From Flavobacterium taihuense (lineage in GTDB: Bacteria > Bacteroidota > Bacteroidia > Flavobacteriales > Flavobacteriaceae), in the NCBI RefSeq assembly GCF_019351435.1, contig NZ_JAHWYN010000009.1:100289-164288 (forward strand): a DNA stretch of 64,000 nucleotides, given 5' to 3'. Made by a program: the position numbers and the translations under genes. Within the stretch, counting starts at the first letter, position 1. Each line of letters starts with the position of its first letter. Below are positions 33,646-43,985 of the stretch, in pieces. The notes under the pieces were generated by a model. It was given only the letters and a program-made list of their open reading frames with translations. It did no database searches and was not told where the DNA came from.

Positions 33646-35922
33646 ATGAAAAAATTATTTTCGTTTATAATAATACTCGCAATTCAATTAATATACTGTC
33701 AAGAAAACAAAACTATAGAAGGAATAGTTATGCACAAATCAACCCCAATTGAAAATGCAACCGTAGAGATAATAGGAACCAATTACAACACTCAAACAGA
33801 TTCCAAAGGCATCTACGCCTTTCAAAAAATTCCAAAAGGCAACTATAAAATACTAGTAACTGCTGTAGGATATAAAACCCAGCGAAAAAACCTCACAAAA
33901 CAAGACGAAATAACAATTAAATTGAATTTTGAATTACAAATAGAAGACAATGAACTCAACGAGGTTGTAGTTTCCGGAACTTTAAAAGCTGTAAAACGAC
34001 TTGAAAGTGCCGTTCCTGTTGAAGTCTACACCCCAGTTTTTTTCAAGAAAAACCCAACACCCAGCATCTATGAAGCGTTGCAAAATGTAAACGGAGTAAG
34101 ACCGCAACTCAACTGCGGCATTTGCAATACAGGAGACATTCACATCAATGGTCTCGAAGGTCCGTACACTTCGGTGATGATTGACGGAATGCCGATAGTG
34201 AGCAGTTTATCTACTGTTTATGGATTGTCAGGGATTCCAAATTCATTGGTGGAACGCATCGAAATTGTAAAAGGCCCCGCATCTTCTTTGTACGGAAGTG
34301 AAGCCGTAGGGGGTTTAATCAACATTATAACCAAAAACCCAACTAATGCTCCCCTTTTTTCTTTTGATGTATTTACTACTTCTTGGCTAGAAACCAATGC
34401 TGATTTGGGAATTAAATTTAACATTACTAAAAAGGCAACTTCTCTATTGGGACTAAATTATTACAATTACAACCAAACCATAGACAATGACCATGATGGA
34501 TTTACGGATGTAACGACTCAAAACAGAATTTCGCTTTTCAATAAATGGAATTTCAACAGGCCTCAAAACCAATTATTCACAATTGCCGTTCGGGGAATGT
34601 ATGAAGATCGTTGGGGCGGTGATGTAAATTGGGAGAAAAAATACCGTGGGGGCGATGAAATTTATGGAGAGAGCATTTATACCAAAAGAGGCGAATTATT
34701 AGGAAGTTACCAATTGCCAACCACCGAAAAACTAATGCTTTCCTTTTCGGGAACGATACATTTTCAAGACAGTCGATATGGAACAACCTCCTATATTGCG
34801 AATCAAAAAATTGGATTTCTTCAACTGACTTGGGACAAAAAAATAGGCAAAAACGATTTACTGACTGGTATAGCCTCACGTTACACCTATTATGATGACA
34901 ATACGCAATCTACCTCGCTTTTAAACGAAAACAATCCTGAAAAAACATGGCTTCCAGGAATATTTGCCCAGGATGAAATTACGTTCAGCGAGAAACACAA
35001 AGTACTGTTCGGCTTGCGATACGATTACAATTCAATTCACGGCAATATTTTCACACCTCGAATAGCCTATAAATTAAAAATTAACGAAAACAATATTCTG
35101 CGATTTAACGCTGGAACCGGTTTTAGGGTTGTCAATTTATTCACCGAAGACCATGCAGCTTTGACTGGGTCTAGAGAAGTGGTTATTGCCAGCAATCTGG
35201 ATCCTGAAAAATCAATGAATGCTAATTTTAATTATATCAAGAAAATCTACTTAAATAACGGCACATTTTTTGGCATCGAAACTACCGCTTTTTATACCCA
35301 ATTCAGCAATAAAATAGTATCTGATTATGCAACAGACCCAAACAAAATTATTTATAACAACATAGACGGTTATGCTTTAAGTCAGGGAATCAGTTGTAAT
35401 ATTGATACAAATTTCACCAACGGATTAAAACTCATACTTGGGGCCACATATATGGATGTTTCCAATATAGAAAACGGAATAAAAACAAGACCTTACCTAA
35501 CCGAGAATTTCACGGCTACGTGGAGTGCTTCCTACAAAATAAAGCAAATGGATCTTGCCATTGACTACACTGGGAATGTGTATAGCCCGATGAAGTTACC
35601 ATTATTGAGTGAGACAGATCCCCGCAGTCCATACTCTCCTTGGTACAGTTTGCAAAACATACAGTTTACTTACACCAGAATTAAAGGCTTTGAACTATAT
35701 GCTGGTATCAAAAACCTGCTTAACTTTACTCCAAAACAAAACAATCCTTTCCTGATTTCCAGAACCGAAGATCCGTTTGACAAAAATGTGCAATACGATC
35801 CAAACGGAAAAGTACTGGTAACTCTGGACAATCCTTATGGTTTAACATTTGACACCACTTATGTTTACGGACCAAATCAAGGAATTAGGGGATTCTTCGG
35901 ATTACGATATAATTTATTTTAA
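33646..35922 (+). CDS. TonB-dependent outer-membrane receptor
   Basis: A 758-residue receptor. After a signal peptide, residues ~22-110 form a carboxypeptidase-regulatory-like domain, then the plug domain (ESAVPVEVYTP, ... IEIVKGPASSLYGSEAVGG) and a 22-strand barrel ending in the aromatic GLRYNLF. The plug contains the pair Cys157-x2-Cys160 (LNCGICNTGD). It transports a metal complex or other large ligand using TonB energy; the position beside mntH-mntR and a shared operator candidate point to a metal. It starts a run with a thioredoxin-like gene that begins at the base after its stop. Confidence 0.93.
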   Translation: MKKLFSFIIILAIQLIYCQENKTIEGIVMHKSTPIENATVEIIGTNYNTQTDSKGIYAFQKIPKGNYKILVTAVGYKTQRKNLTKQDEITIKLNFELQIEDNELNEVVVSGTLKAVKRLESAVPVEVYTPVFFKKNPTPSIYEALQNVNGVRPQLNCGICNTGDIHINGLEGPYTSVMIDGMPIVSSLSTVYGLSGIPNSLVERIEIVKGPASSLYGSEAVGGLINIITKNPTNAPLFSFDVFTTSWLETNADLGIKFNITKKATSLLGLNYYNYNQTIDNDHDGFTDVTTQNRISLFNKWNFNRPQNQLFTIAVRGMYEDRWGGDVNWEKKYRGGDEIYGESIYTKRGELLGSYQLPTTEKLMLSFSGTIHFQDSRYGTTSYIANQKIGFLQLTWDKKIGKNDLLTGIASRYTYYDDNTQSTSLLNENNPEKTWLPGIFAQDEITFSEKHKVLFGLRYDYNSIHGNIFTPRIAYKLKINENNILRFNAGTGFRVVNLFTEDHAALTGSREVVIASNLDPEKSMNANFNYIKKIYLNNGTFFGIETTAFYTQFSNKIVSDYATDPNKIIYNNIDGYALSQGISCNIDTNFTNGLKLILGATYMDVSNIENGIKTRPYLTENFTATWSASYKIKQMDLAIDYTGNVYSPMKLPLLSETDPRSPYSPWYSLQNIQFTYTRIKGFELYAGIKNLLNFTPKQNNPFLISRTEDPFDKNVQYDPNGKVLVTLDNPYGLTFDTTYVYGPNQGIRGFFGLRYNLF

Positions 35923-36390
35923 ATGAAGAAATGGATTTACATGCTATTGATATTCTTTTGGGCAATTCCAAATGGTTTTGCACAACTGAAAACCTATTCC
36001 TTCGAACAAATTGACAGTTTACAAACCATTCAAAAAAGGAAAGTAATCATGTTTATCCATACGGATTGGTGCAAATATTGTCAAGCGATGAAAAACAGTA
36101 CTTTCAAAAACAAAGAAGTCATTAAAAATCTTAACGAAAATTTTTATCTTGTATCATTAAATGCCGAAGAAAAACGTGCAATTACTTTCAAATCAAGAAA
36201 ATTCATTTTCAAAACTTATGGAAATACTGCAGGAATTAACGAATTGGCTCATGAACTGGCAACGATAAACAATCAAACTTCTTATCCAACAATTTGTATT
36301 TTGAATGCCCAAAATGATATCGTTTTTCAACAAAGCAATTACCTTCCTACCAAAGATTTTTTAATTGTATTAGAAAAATTAAACGAATAA
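35923..36390 (+). CDS. exported thioredoxin-family protein
   Basis: A 155-residue periplasmic thioredoxin-fold protein with a signal peptide (cleavage near NGFAQ) and active-site Cys50-x2-Cys53 in HTDWCKYCQ. The cis-Pro segment is SYPTICIL. The start codon directly follows the receptor stop, so it is made with the receptor and might reduce the receptor plug Cys pair or handle the imported ligand. The link is an inference from position. Confidence 0.88.
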   Translation: MKKWIYMLLIFFWAIPNGFAQLKTYSFEQIDSLQTIQKRKVIMFIHTDWCKYCQAMKNSTFKNKEVIKNLNENFYLVSLNAEEKRAITFKSRKFIFKTYGNTAGINELAHELATINNQTSYPTICILNAQNDIVFQQSNYLPTKDFLIVLEKLNE

Positions 36391-36406
36391 TAAACTATTT
36401 TTGAGA

Positions 36407-37570
36407 ATGATTTCATCACAAATAAAACATTTCGATTACATTTTTTCCGGTACCGGATTAGCAACTTTGATGACAGTTTATAAAATGGTTTGTTCTAAAA
36501 AATTTGAAGACAAAACCATTTTACTTTTAGATTCGAATACCAAAAAAACAAACGACAGAACTTGGTGCTTTTGGGATAAAAACAAAACTATTTGGGATTC
36601 CATAATAAGTCAAAAATGGAATTCAGCCTTGTTTGCTGATGTAAATTTTAAGCGAGTTTTAGATTTAAAACCCTATCAATACAATCAGATTCGAGGGTTG
36701 GATTTTTACAATTTCATTTTTGAAATCCTTTTGAAGCAAAAAAATATTACTTTTTTGAATGAAAAAGTCATAGACATCAATGAATTAGTCACTCACGTTT
36801 TTGTCGGAACGGACACAAATAGATACACTTGTGAATCGCTGTACAACAGTATTTACTCAAAAGAATTCGTTGAAACCCAACAAAAATATCCAGTTTTACA
36901 GCAACATTTCATAGGTTGGTTTGTCAAAACCGAAACAGATATATTCAATCCGGATCAGGCAACTTTTATGGATTTTTCGGTTCCTCAAAAAGGGAATACC
37001 CGTTTTATGTATGTGTTGCCAGCATCAAAAAAAGAAGCTTTGATAGAATACACGCTGTTTTCAAAAGATCTGCTTCCAATAGAAGAATACGAAAAAGAAA
37101 TTCAGGAGTATCTCGCTAAATTAGGAGCTGAAAATTATGAAATTATTGAAAAAGAGCAAGGAAGTATCCCGATGACTTGTTTCCCTTTTTGGAAAAAAAA
37201 CACCAAACGCGTACTGAATATTGGCACCGCTGGAGGATGGACAAAAGCCAGTACAGGATATACTTTTAAAAATTCGGATAAAAAATCAACTGAATTAGTT
37301 GCCTTTCTTCAAACAGAAAAAGACTTTAAATCCTTTCATAAAAAAACAAAATTCTGGTATTATGATTTATTACTATTGAACATCCTAAGCCGTAATAACG
37401 AATTAGGTTCTTTGATATTTTCTTCCCTTTTTCAAAAAGGCAACCCCACACTTATATTCAAATTCCTAGATGAAGAAACATCCTTTTTAGAAGATTTACG
37501 TGTTATTTTAAAATGTCCGAAAGCAATTTTCATAAAAGCACTGTTCCGATTCGTTTTTAAAGTAAACTAA
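36407..37570 (+). CDS. lycopene-cyclase-family flavoprotein
   Basis: A 387-residue protein with CrtY-like features: an N-terminal FAD/NAD loop (FSGTGLATL), then the family hallmark NDRTWCFW, a middle region with FMDFSVPQ, and GGWTKASTGYTF near the end. CrtY cyclises lycopene to beta-carotene at the membrane. No other carotenoid gene is near; instead it follows the TonB receptor and thioredoxin genes by 16 bases. An in-frame TTG at 36401 is less likely than ATG 36407. It could be the true cyclase or a relative with another substrate. Confidence 0.82.
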   Translation: MISSQIKHFDYIFSGTGLATLMTVYKMVCSKKFEDKTILLLDSNTKKTNDRTWCFWDKNKTIWDSIISQKWNSALFADVNFKRVLDLKPYQYNQIRGLDFYNFIFEILLKQKNITFLNEKVIDINELVTHVFVGTDTNRYTCESLYNSIYSKEFVETQQKYPVLQQHFIGWFVKTETDIFNPDQATFMDFSVPQKGNTRFMYVLPASKKEALIEYTLFSKDLLPIEEYEKEIQEYLAKLGAENYEIIEKEQGSIPMTCFPFWKKNTKRVLNIGTAGGWTKASTGYTFKNSDKKSTELVAFLQTEKDFKSFHKKTKFWYYDLLLLNILSRNNELGSLIFSSLFQKGNPTLIFKFLDEETSFLEDLRVILKCPKAIFIKALFRFVFKVN

Positions 37571-37630
37571 TAGCAATCAAACTATAACAAAACTTTATAA
37601 TTCAAATTAAGTTCTTGCAACTAAACTTTG

Positions 37631-37638
37631 TAACTTTG
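37631..37638 (+). promoter_or_regulatory. -7 promoter element of the bacilliredoxin gene
   Basis: TAACTTTG matches TAnnTTTG, 32 bases before the ATG at 37671. Confidence 0.55.
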
Positions 37639-37670
37639 CAATTCTAAAAGTTAAACTTAAAATAAAAAAT

Positions 37671-38081
37671 ATGTATCCAGAAGAAATGGTAAAACCAATG
37701 CAAGCTGAATTAACAGTTGCTGGTTTTCAAGAATTACATACTGCTGACGCTGTTGAAAGTGCCATAAAATCAGCAGGAACCACACTTGTAGTAGTAAACT
37801 CTGTTTGTGGTTGCGCAGCAAGAAATGCACGTCCAGGCGCAAAAATGAGCTTAGACAATGACAAAAAACCATCAAATCTAGTAACTGTTTTTGCAGGTGT
37901 AGATCGTGAAGCTGTAGAAGCTGCAAGAGGATTCATGTTCCCATTCCCTCCATCTTCTCCAAGCATTGCCTTGTTCAAAGATGGTGAATTGGTTCACATG
38001 CTAGAGCGTCACCATATCGAAGGACGCCCAGCCGAAACTATTGCAGAGAACTTAAAAGATGCTTTCAACGAGTATTGCTAA
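37671..38081 (+). CDS. BrxA/BrxB-family bacilliredoxin
   Basis: A 136-residue thioredoxin-like protein (YphP/YqiW family) with the active site Cys46-Gly-Cys48 in VCGCAARNARPG. In Firmicutes it removes bacillithiol from proteins; Bacteroidota also make bacillithiol or use other thiols. The ending with MLERHHIEGR and AETIAENLK is typical. It has its own promoter and terminator, so it is a single-gene unit. Confidence 0.95.
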   Translation: MYPEEMVKPMQAELTVAGFQELHTADAVESAIKSAGTTLVVVNSVCGCAARNARPGAKMSLDNDKKPSNLVTVFAGVDREAVEAARGFMFPFPPSSPSIALFKDGELVHMLERHHIEGRPAETIAENLKDAFNEYC

Positions 38082-38097
38082 GAAATATTAATAAAGC

Positions 38098-38129
38098 AAA
38101 AAACCATTCGCCGCGGCGAATGGTTTTTT
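38098..38129. terminator. bidirectional terminator, perfect palindrome
   Basis: AAACCATTCGCCG and CGGCGAATGGTTT are adjacent exact inverted arms with flanking A- and T-runs, between the bacilliredoxin gene and the convergent efflux operon. Confidence 0.9.
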
Positions 38130-38149
38130 TATGGGTTTAAAAAATTGGA

Positions 38150-39517
38150 TTAGTTCCAACCACCACCCAAAGCTCTGTACAATTTTATTGAAGAACTGAG
38201 TTGATTTTGTGTAAGTTCAGACAGACTTAATTCGGCCTCAAATAAAGATCTCTCGACGTCTAAAACTTCTAAAAATGAAGTGTACCCATTATAATATCTT
38301 GCACTTGATAATTCCAAATTCTTTCTAGCTGCCGTAACTTGTTTATTTCTTGCTTCCCATTCTGCCCTATACGTTTTTAAATCTTGCAACGATTGCTCTA
38401 CCTCAGCAACAGCAACTATGCATGTTTTTTGATAAGTAAGTCTCGATTCCTCGGCAATTTGACGATAAATCTCAACTCTTCTTTTATTCTTTCCAAAATT
38501 AAAAATTGGACCAGTGACACCTGCACTTGCGTTTTGTATGTATGAAGAACCATCAAATAATGAACTTATCGAACTATTTGCAAATCCAGCAATTGCAGCT
38601 ATATTAAACGATGGAAAACGCATTGCTTGAGCAACTCCGACTCTTTCATTTGCTGCCATATAGGTTCTTTCTGCCTGATTCACATCGGGTCTATTACGTA
38701 ATAGTAGGGACGGAATTGAGACAGGTATTTCATTGGCTACTTGAAGTTCAAGATTAGATTTACCTCTTTGAATTGGACCGGGAGCTTGTCCTAATAAAAT
38801 TGAAATTATATTTTCAAAATTGGTTATTTGACGCTGAATAGCTGGAATAGTAGCTTCTGCAATCGCAACTTGCTGTGCGATTTGCACCAAATCAACTTCG
38901 GAAACATAGCCTTCTTTAAACCTACTATTTATGATATCATATGCCTTTTTTCTAGATTCTAAAGTTTTTTCTGAAATGAGCAAACGATTGTCAAAATCGC
39001 GAAGCTGAAAATAGGCTACCGCAATATCACTGACCAAATTAGAAAGTATTACTTTACGGCCTTCTTCACTAGCAAATAATTCATTTTGAACCGCTCTATT
39101 TTCGTGTCGAATTTTCCCCCAAAAGTCCAATTCCCAAGATAGAGAAGCTGAAGCATTTGAAGTGGGAACCATTTTTTCATTACTATTCAAATTAGCACCG
39201 TAACCAACTGCTGGCAACAAATCGGCTTTCGTATAGCCTAATTCAGCTCTGGAGCGATCAATTCGAGCCATAGCAATTTTCATATCATAATTATTGACTA
39301 ACCCTTTGTTGATTAGATCTTTTAAAACATCATCATTAAATAAGTCAAACCATTTTACATTAACAACAGAAGCCAAGGTATCAACATTTGTTGGACCATT
39401 TCGAAAAGTTTCTGCATTTTGATCTTCCGGCTTATTATATTTAGGCCCAACTAAACAACCGACAGGAAGTATAGCAAGTATAAGAATGATGACAATTATT
39501 TTTGATTTACTATTCAT
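38150..39517 (-). CDS. RND efflux outer-membrane channel (TolC/OprM-type lipoprotein)
   Basis: A 455-residue outer-membrane factor. The lipobox LPVGC ends the signal peptide, followed by VGPKYNKPE. Two repeated coiled-coil/beta domains are visible (SWELDFWGKIRHENRA and RNRPDVNQAERTYMAANERVG). ATG 39517 is chosen over one 33 bases upstream; it overlaps the permease stop by 8 bases. It forms the exit duct for the RND complex encoded by the next two upstream genes. Confidence 0.95.
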   Translation of the reverse strand: MNSKSKIIVIILILAILPVGCLVGPKYNKPEDQNAETFRNGPTNVDTLASVVNVKWFDLFNDDVLKDLINKGLVNNYDMKIAMARIDRSRAELGYTKADLLPAVGYGANLNSNEKMVPTSNASASLSWELDFWGKIRHENRAVQNELFASEEGRKVILSNLVSDIAVAYFQLRDFDNRLLISEKTLESRKKAYDIINSRFKEGYVSEVDLVQIAQQVAIAEATIPAIQRQITNFENIISILLGQAPGPIQRGKSNLELQVANEIPVSIPSLLLRNRPDVNQAERTYMAANERVGVAQAMRFPSFNIAAIAGFANSSISSLFDGSSYIQNASAGVTGPIFNFGKNKRRVEIYRQIAEESRLTYQKTCIVAVAEVEQSLQDLKTYRAEWEARNKQVTAARKNLELSSARYYNGYTSFLEVLDVERSLFEAELSLSELTQNQLSSSIKLYRALGGGWN

Positions 39518-42500
39518 GATCTGGTGTTTTTGATTCAATACTATTATCATTTAAGGCTACCACATCTTTCTTTTTTCCAATATTTTCAATCATTACATAA
39601 AGACCTGGCACAATTAATACCCCAAGGATAGTGGCTATAAGCATCCCGCTGAACACAGCCATTCCCATAACTATACGAGCCTGAGAACCTGCTCCTGTAG
39701 CGGTAAGCAAGGGTACAACTCCAAGAATAAATGCAAAAGCAGTCATCAATATAGGTCGGAAACGCAATTTTGCTGATACCATTGCCGCTTCATACAGAGG
39801 CACACCTTTCTTTTCGTGTTCTTCTTTGGCAAATTCAACGATAAGAATAGCATTTTTTGCAACTAGTCCAATCAGCAGTACCAATCCAATTTGAGCAAAA
39901 ACGTTATTCACATAAGCGTCGCTTGTAAATCGTGCCAAAAACAAACCTAAAAACGCTCCAAACACAGCCAATGGTGCTCCAAGCAATACACTAAAAGGTA
40001 GTTTCCAACTTTCGTATTGTGCTGCTAAAATTAAGAACACGAATACCAATGCCATTAAAAACACTGAGCTTCCTCCTGGCGAATTTTTCTCCTGATACGA
40101 CAAGTTAATGTAATCGAAACTCATATCATTTGGAAGCGTTTCTTTAGCCACCTCTTCCAGAGCATCCAAGGCTTGCGCACTACTGTAACCCTCATTTGCA
40201 CTACCACCAATTTCGGCTGATCTAAATAAATTTAACCTATTTGTAAAATCTGGACCCGTCACTTTGGTAGCTGTAACCAACGTAGAAATTGGCAACATAG
40301 ATCCATTATTGTTTTTAATGTAAATTAAATTTAAATTTTCAGGTTTAACACGATCTGAAGCTTCCCCTTGTAAGAACACTTTATATTGACGCCCAAATCG
40401 GTTGAAATCATTTACATAAGTTCCTCCTAAAAAGGCTCCTAATGCTTCCGTAACCCTTGAAACAGGCACACCCAATTTCATCGCTTTTTCATTATCAATT
40501 TCTAATTTTATTTGAGGTGTTGCGGCATTAAATGTGGTGTAAATACGTTGAATTTCAGGTCTTTTTTGAGCAGCTGCAATAAAAGATTGCGTTTGTTGCG
40601 CCAAATATTCTGGCGTATTTCCTCCTCTATCCTGCAACATTAAACTAAAACCAGCCGAAGCTCCTAATCCTTGAATTGCAGGAGGCCCAAATGCAAAAGC
40701 CGTTCCTTTGGTTACTTGCATTGCTAGTTTAGCATTCAATTGATCCGTAAATTCCTTGGCTGTAAAAGAACGTTCTTCCCAAGGTTTTAATGCTATAAAA
40801 ATAAATGCATTATTAGGAAGATTCGAACTCGTAAGTAAACTATATCCATTAATTGTGGTGTAAGAGAGAATAGCATCCTCCTTTTTCAAAATAGCATCTA
40901 CTTGTTTAGAGACTTCTTCTGTGCGTTGTAAAGATGATGATGGTGGTAATTGTATATTTAACAAAACATACCCTTGATCTTCCTCTGGAATAAATCCTAA
41001 CGGGATTTTTATTCCTAAAAATGTAACTGCTATTAATATAACTCCTAACATTGCAACTATACGCATCGATTTTTTAGCAAAAAAATTCACCCCTTTAAGA
41101 TACCCTCCAGTAACTTTTTCAAAAATTCTATTGAATCCTGTGAAAAATTTAGCCAACCATCCTGTTTGCTCTTCGACTGGTTTTGTGGGTTTTAGGAGCA
41201 TCGCACATAAGGCTGGACTTAATGACAAAGCACTAAATGCAGAGAATGCCACCGAGACGGCAATGGTTATAGCAAACTGCTGATAAAAACGTCCGGTAAT
41301 TCCGGGAGTCATTGCTACAGGAATAAATACAGCACACAAAATCAACGCAATAGCAATTACAGGTCCCGAAACTTCTTTCATAGCCTGAATTGTTGCGTCC
41401 TTAGGGGATTTACCGTGTTCGATATGATGTATTACGGCTTCCACCACCACAATGGCATCATCGACCACAATACCAATGGCCAACACTAACCCTAATAAGG
41501 ACAGAGTGTTTATGGAGAATCCTAATAAAGGAAAAACGGCAATTGTTCCAATTAATGAAACTGGCACAGTGATCAAAGGGATTAAGGTAGCACGCCAATT
41601 TTGAAGGAAAATAAAAACCACAAGGATAACTAATAATACTGCTTCAAAAAGCGTATGAACAATATCCTCTACACCAGCTGTAATGGCTAGGGTGGTGTCT
41701 AATGATTCTTGATACTCAATGTCTTTAGGGAATCTCTGAGACATTTCTTTCATTGCTGCTTTGGCTTCAGCAGCTACTTCCAATGCATTACTTCCTGGCA
41801 TTTGGAAAATCGTAATTGCAGCAGCCGGATTACCATTTCTTCGAGCATTTGTACTATAATTTTCAGTACCTAATTCAATGCGAGAAATATCACTTAATAG
41901 CACTTCAGCTCCGTCTTCTTTACTTCTAACAACAATTTTACCAAATTGTTGTTCAGTAACCAATCGATCTTGGAGTGTAACACCATAGGTAAATTCAGTG
42001 CCAATTGGTGCAGGTTGAGACCCAAACTTTCCTCCTGGACTAATCATATTTTGGGCATTCAAAGCATTTTTAACATCTTCAACAGTAACACCTAGTCTAG
42101 ACATTACATCAGCCTTCAACCAAACCCTCATCGAATAATCACTACCCCAGAGCGTAACTTCACCAACTCCTTTGATACGAGCTAATCGATCTGCGATATT
42201 AATACTCGCATAATTGTTTAAAAATTTTGCATCGTATTTAGGGTTTTTGGAAGTTAAAGTAAACAACATCAATGGGAAAGACAGCGATTTTTTTACCACT
42301 ACCCCTTGTTGTTTAACACTTGCAGGCATAAATGGAGCCGATTGTGCCTGACGATTTTGAGTAAGCATATTGGCATTGTCTAAGTTGGTGCCCACGTCAA
42401 AAGTTACTTCAAGTGTTAGGGCTCCATCAGAAGTATTGATGGATTTCATATACAACATATTCTCAACACCATTAACCTTTTGTTCTATAGGTGTTGCCAC

Positions 42501-42680
42501 AGCTTGTTCCACATTCAAAGCATTGGCTCCTGTGAAACTTGTTGTTATTTTTACAACTGGAGGAACAATATCAGGATATTGAGAAACTGGTGTTTTTTGT
42601 AATGCCAATAGCCCTAGTAACACTATAATGATACTAATAACCATAGCGACAATTGGTCTTCTAACGAAAAATTCTCCCAT
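39510..42680 (-). CDS. RND multidrug efflux permease (HAE1 family)
   Basis: A 1056-residue inner-membrane proton-driven pump. It starts MGEFFVRRPIVAMVI, has twelve membrane segments with two large periplasmic loops, and carries the proton-relay Asp pair in GIVVDDAIVVVEA and the Lys in LIGLVAKNAILIVEFA. The length is that of AcrB-like pumps. It takes up drugs or lipids from the membrane and periplasm and passes them to the outer-membrane factor. It is the second gene of a three-gene operon with no adjacent regulator. Confidence 0.97.
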   Translation of the reverse strand: MGEFFVRRPIVAMVISIIIVLLGLLALQKTPVSQYPDIVPPVVKITTSFTGANALNVEQAVATPIEQKVNGVENMLYMKSINTSDGALTLEVTFDVGTNLDNANMLTQNRQAQSAPFMPASVKQQGVVVKKSLSFPLMLFTLTSKNPKYDAKFLNNYASINIADRLARIKGVGEVTLWGSDYSMRVWLKADVMSRLGVTVEDVKNALNAQNMISPGGKFGSQPAPIGTEFTYGVTLQDRLVTEQQFGKIVVRSKEDGAEVLLSDISRIELGTENYSTNARRNGNPAAAITIFQMPGSNALEVAAEAKAAMKEMSQRFPKDIEYQESLDTTLAITAGVEDIVHTLFEAVLLVILVVFIFLQNWRATLIPLITVPVSLIGTIAVFPLLGFSINTLSLLGLVLAIGIVVDDAIVVVEAVIHHIEHGKSPKDATIQAMKEVSGPVIAIALILCAVFIPVAMTPGITGRFYQQFAITIAVSVAFSAFSALSLSPALCAMLLKPTKPVEEQTGWLAKFFTGFNRIFEKVTGGYLKGVNFFAKKSMRIVAMLGVILIAVTFLGIKIPLGFIPEEDQGYVLLNIQLPPSSSLQRTEEVSKQVDAILKKEDAILSYTTINGYSLLTSSNLPNNAFIFIALKPWEERSFTAKEFTDQLNAKLAMQVTKGTAFAFGPPAIQGLGASAGFSLMLQDRGGNTPEYLAQQTQSFIAAAQKRPEIQRIYTTFNAATPQIKLEIDNEKAMKLGVPVSRVTEALGAFLGGTYVNDFNRFGRQYKVFLQGEASDRVKPENLNLIYIKNNNGSMLPISTLVTATKVTGPDFTNRLNLFRSAEIGGSANEGYSSAQALDALEEVAKETLPNDMSFDYINLSYQEKNSPGGSSVFLMALVFVFLILAAQYESWKLPFSVLLGAPLAVFGAFLGLFLARFTSDAYVNNVFAQIGLVLLIGLVAKNAILIVEFAKEEHEKKGVPLYEAAMVSAKLRFRPILMTAFAFILGVVPLLTATGAGSQARIVMGMAVFSGMLIATILGVLIVPGLYVMIENIGKKKDVVALNDNSIESKTPDHE

Positions 42681-42699
42681 AATTAATATATTAGCTAAA

Positions 42700-43860
42700 T
42701 TATTTAGTTGGCGCTGTTTCTTGCTGACCTGGTTGCCATTCGATTAGTTTTGGTGTAATAACACTACCATTTTTTAACAAAGAGGTACCACCCATTGCAA
42801 TTTTATCTCCAGTTTTCAAACCATCTTCAATAACATAACCATCTTTATAGGCGGGTCCTGGTTTAACAATTTGCATATGAACTTTACTACTATCACCCAA
42901 AACATATACTTGGTATATACCTTGCATTTCAATTACTGATCGTTGAGGAATTAGAAATGTATTAGCACGAACATCAGTGACCAACCCAACTTTTACATAT
43001 TGACCTGGCCGCAATAATTTATCAGGATTTGGAAATGATGCCTCAAATGTAATTGCTCCAGTTGTAGGATCAATTTGTCTGTCAGCAAAACTAATCCTTC
43101 CTGTTTGTGGATAAATTGATCCATCTGACAATTTTAGTGAAATTGATTGTCCAGCTCCTTTTAATGATGAATTTTTCTTATTGACCTCTCTATAAATACG
43201 AAGAAATTCTTGCTCACTTAAAGTAAAACGAACTCTCACATCCCCTAAATCAGAGATGGTATTTAAAACGGATGCGGCACCCGGGCGGACATAATCCCCT
43301 GCCCTAACTTTTGATATCCCTATCAATCCTGAAATTGGGGCAACAATTGAGCAATATCCTAATTCTATTTTTGCGTTTTCTAAATTCGCCGAAGCCGCTT
43401 TTATAGATGCTACAGAAGCATTGTAAGCTGCTTTTGCTGATATTAACTCCCTTTGACTAACTGCATTCATTTTGGCTAATGGAATCATCATATCATAATC
43501 TGATTTGGTTTTTGCTAATCGAGCTTCAACCTCAGCCAATGATCCTTCTGCCTCGTTTAATTTTGCTTGATAAGGCAATGGATCGATGGTATATAACAAC
43601 TGTCCTTTAGTCACTAAACTTCCTTCTTTAAAATTGAGACTTTCAATCACACCATCAACTCTAGGGTTAATCTGTATATCGGATTGCCCAAAGGTTTGTC
43701 CAGTAAATTCCGACTCCAATCTCACATCCTGCTGCAGCACTTTTACAACCGATATTTCGAGTGGTTTGGCTTGCGGCGCAGCTTCCTTTTTACAAGAAAT
43801 CCATAAGGATGAGAAAACCATAACACAAAAAAATATTTTAACCTTTTTCAATGCATTCAT
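42700..43860 (-). CDS. RND efflux periplasmic adaptor (membrane fusion protein)
   Basis: A 386-residue lipoprotein adaptor. The lipobox WISC is followed by KKEAAPQAKP. Beta-barrel and lipoyl segments are visible (RVDGVIESLNFKEGSLVTKGQLLYTID and VAPISGLIGISKVRAGDYV) around an alpha-hairpin. It links the pump and channel. It is the first gene of the operon. Upstream (43952-43985) there is an AACTAATAA/TTATTAGTT inverted repeat that could be an operator or simple AT-rich chance. Confidence 0.95.
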   Translation of the reverse strand: MNALKKVKIFFCVMVFSSLWISCKKEAAPQAKPLEISVVKVLQQDVRLESEFTGQTFGQSDIQINPRVDGVIESLNFKEGSLVTKGQLLYTIDPLPYQAKLNEAEGSLAEVEARLAKTKSDYDMMIPLAKMNAVSQRELISAKAAYNASVASIKAASANLENAKIELGYCSIVAPISGLIGISKVRAGDYVRPGAASVLNTISDLGDVRVRFTLSEQEFLRIYREVNKKNSSLKGAGQSISLKLSDGSIYPQTGRISFADRQIDPTTGAITFEASFPNPDKLLRPGQYVKVGLVTDVRANTFLIPQRSVIEMQGIYQVYVLGDSSKVHMQIVKPGPAYKDGYVIEDGLKTGDKIAMGGTSLLKNGSVITPKLIEWQPGQQETAPTK

Positions 43861-43951
43861 AAAATTAGTATTAAAATTAGTAGAAACAAAAATACTGATT
43901 AAACTTTATCAGTGGCAGTAAATTACAAAAAACAAGCGAATAATTCTTAAT

Positions 43952-43985
43952 AACTAATAAAAAAATAAATAATTTATTATTAGTT
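43952..43985. repeat. AT-rich inverted repeat upstream of the RND operon
   Basis: AACTAATAA (43952-43960) and TTATTAGTT (43977-43985) are exact inverted arms of 9 bases around a 16-base A/T-only spacer, 90-125 bases before the adaptor start. Confidence 0.35.

Noticed and set aside
37671..38081. The bacilliredoxin as the last gene of the TonB receptor operon
   Set aside because: It has its own -7 element at 37631 and a 100-base gap after the lycopene-cyclase-like gene.
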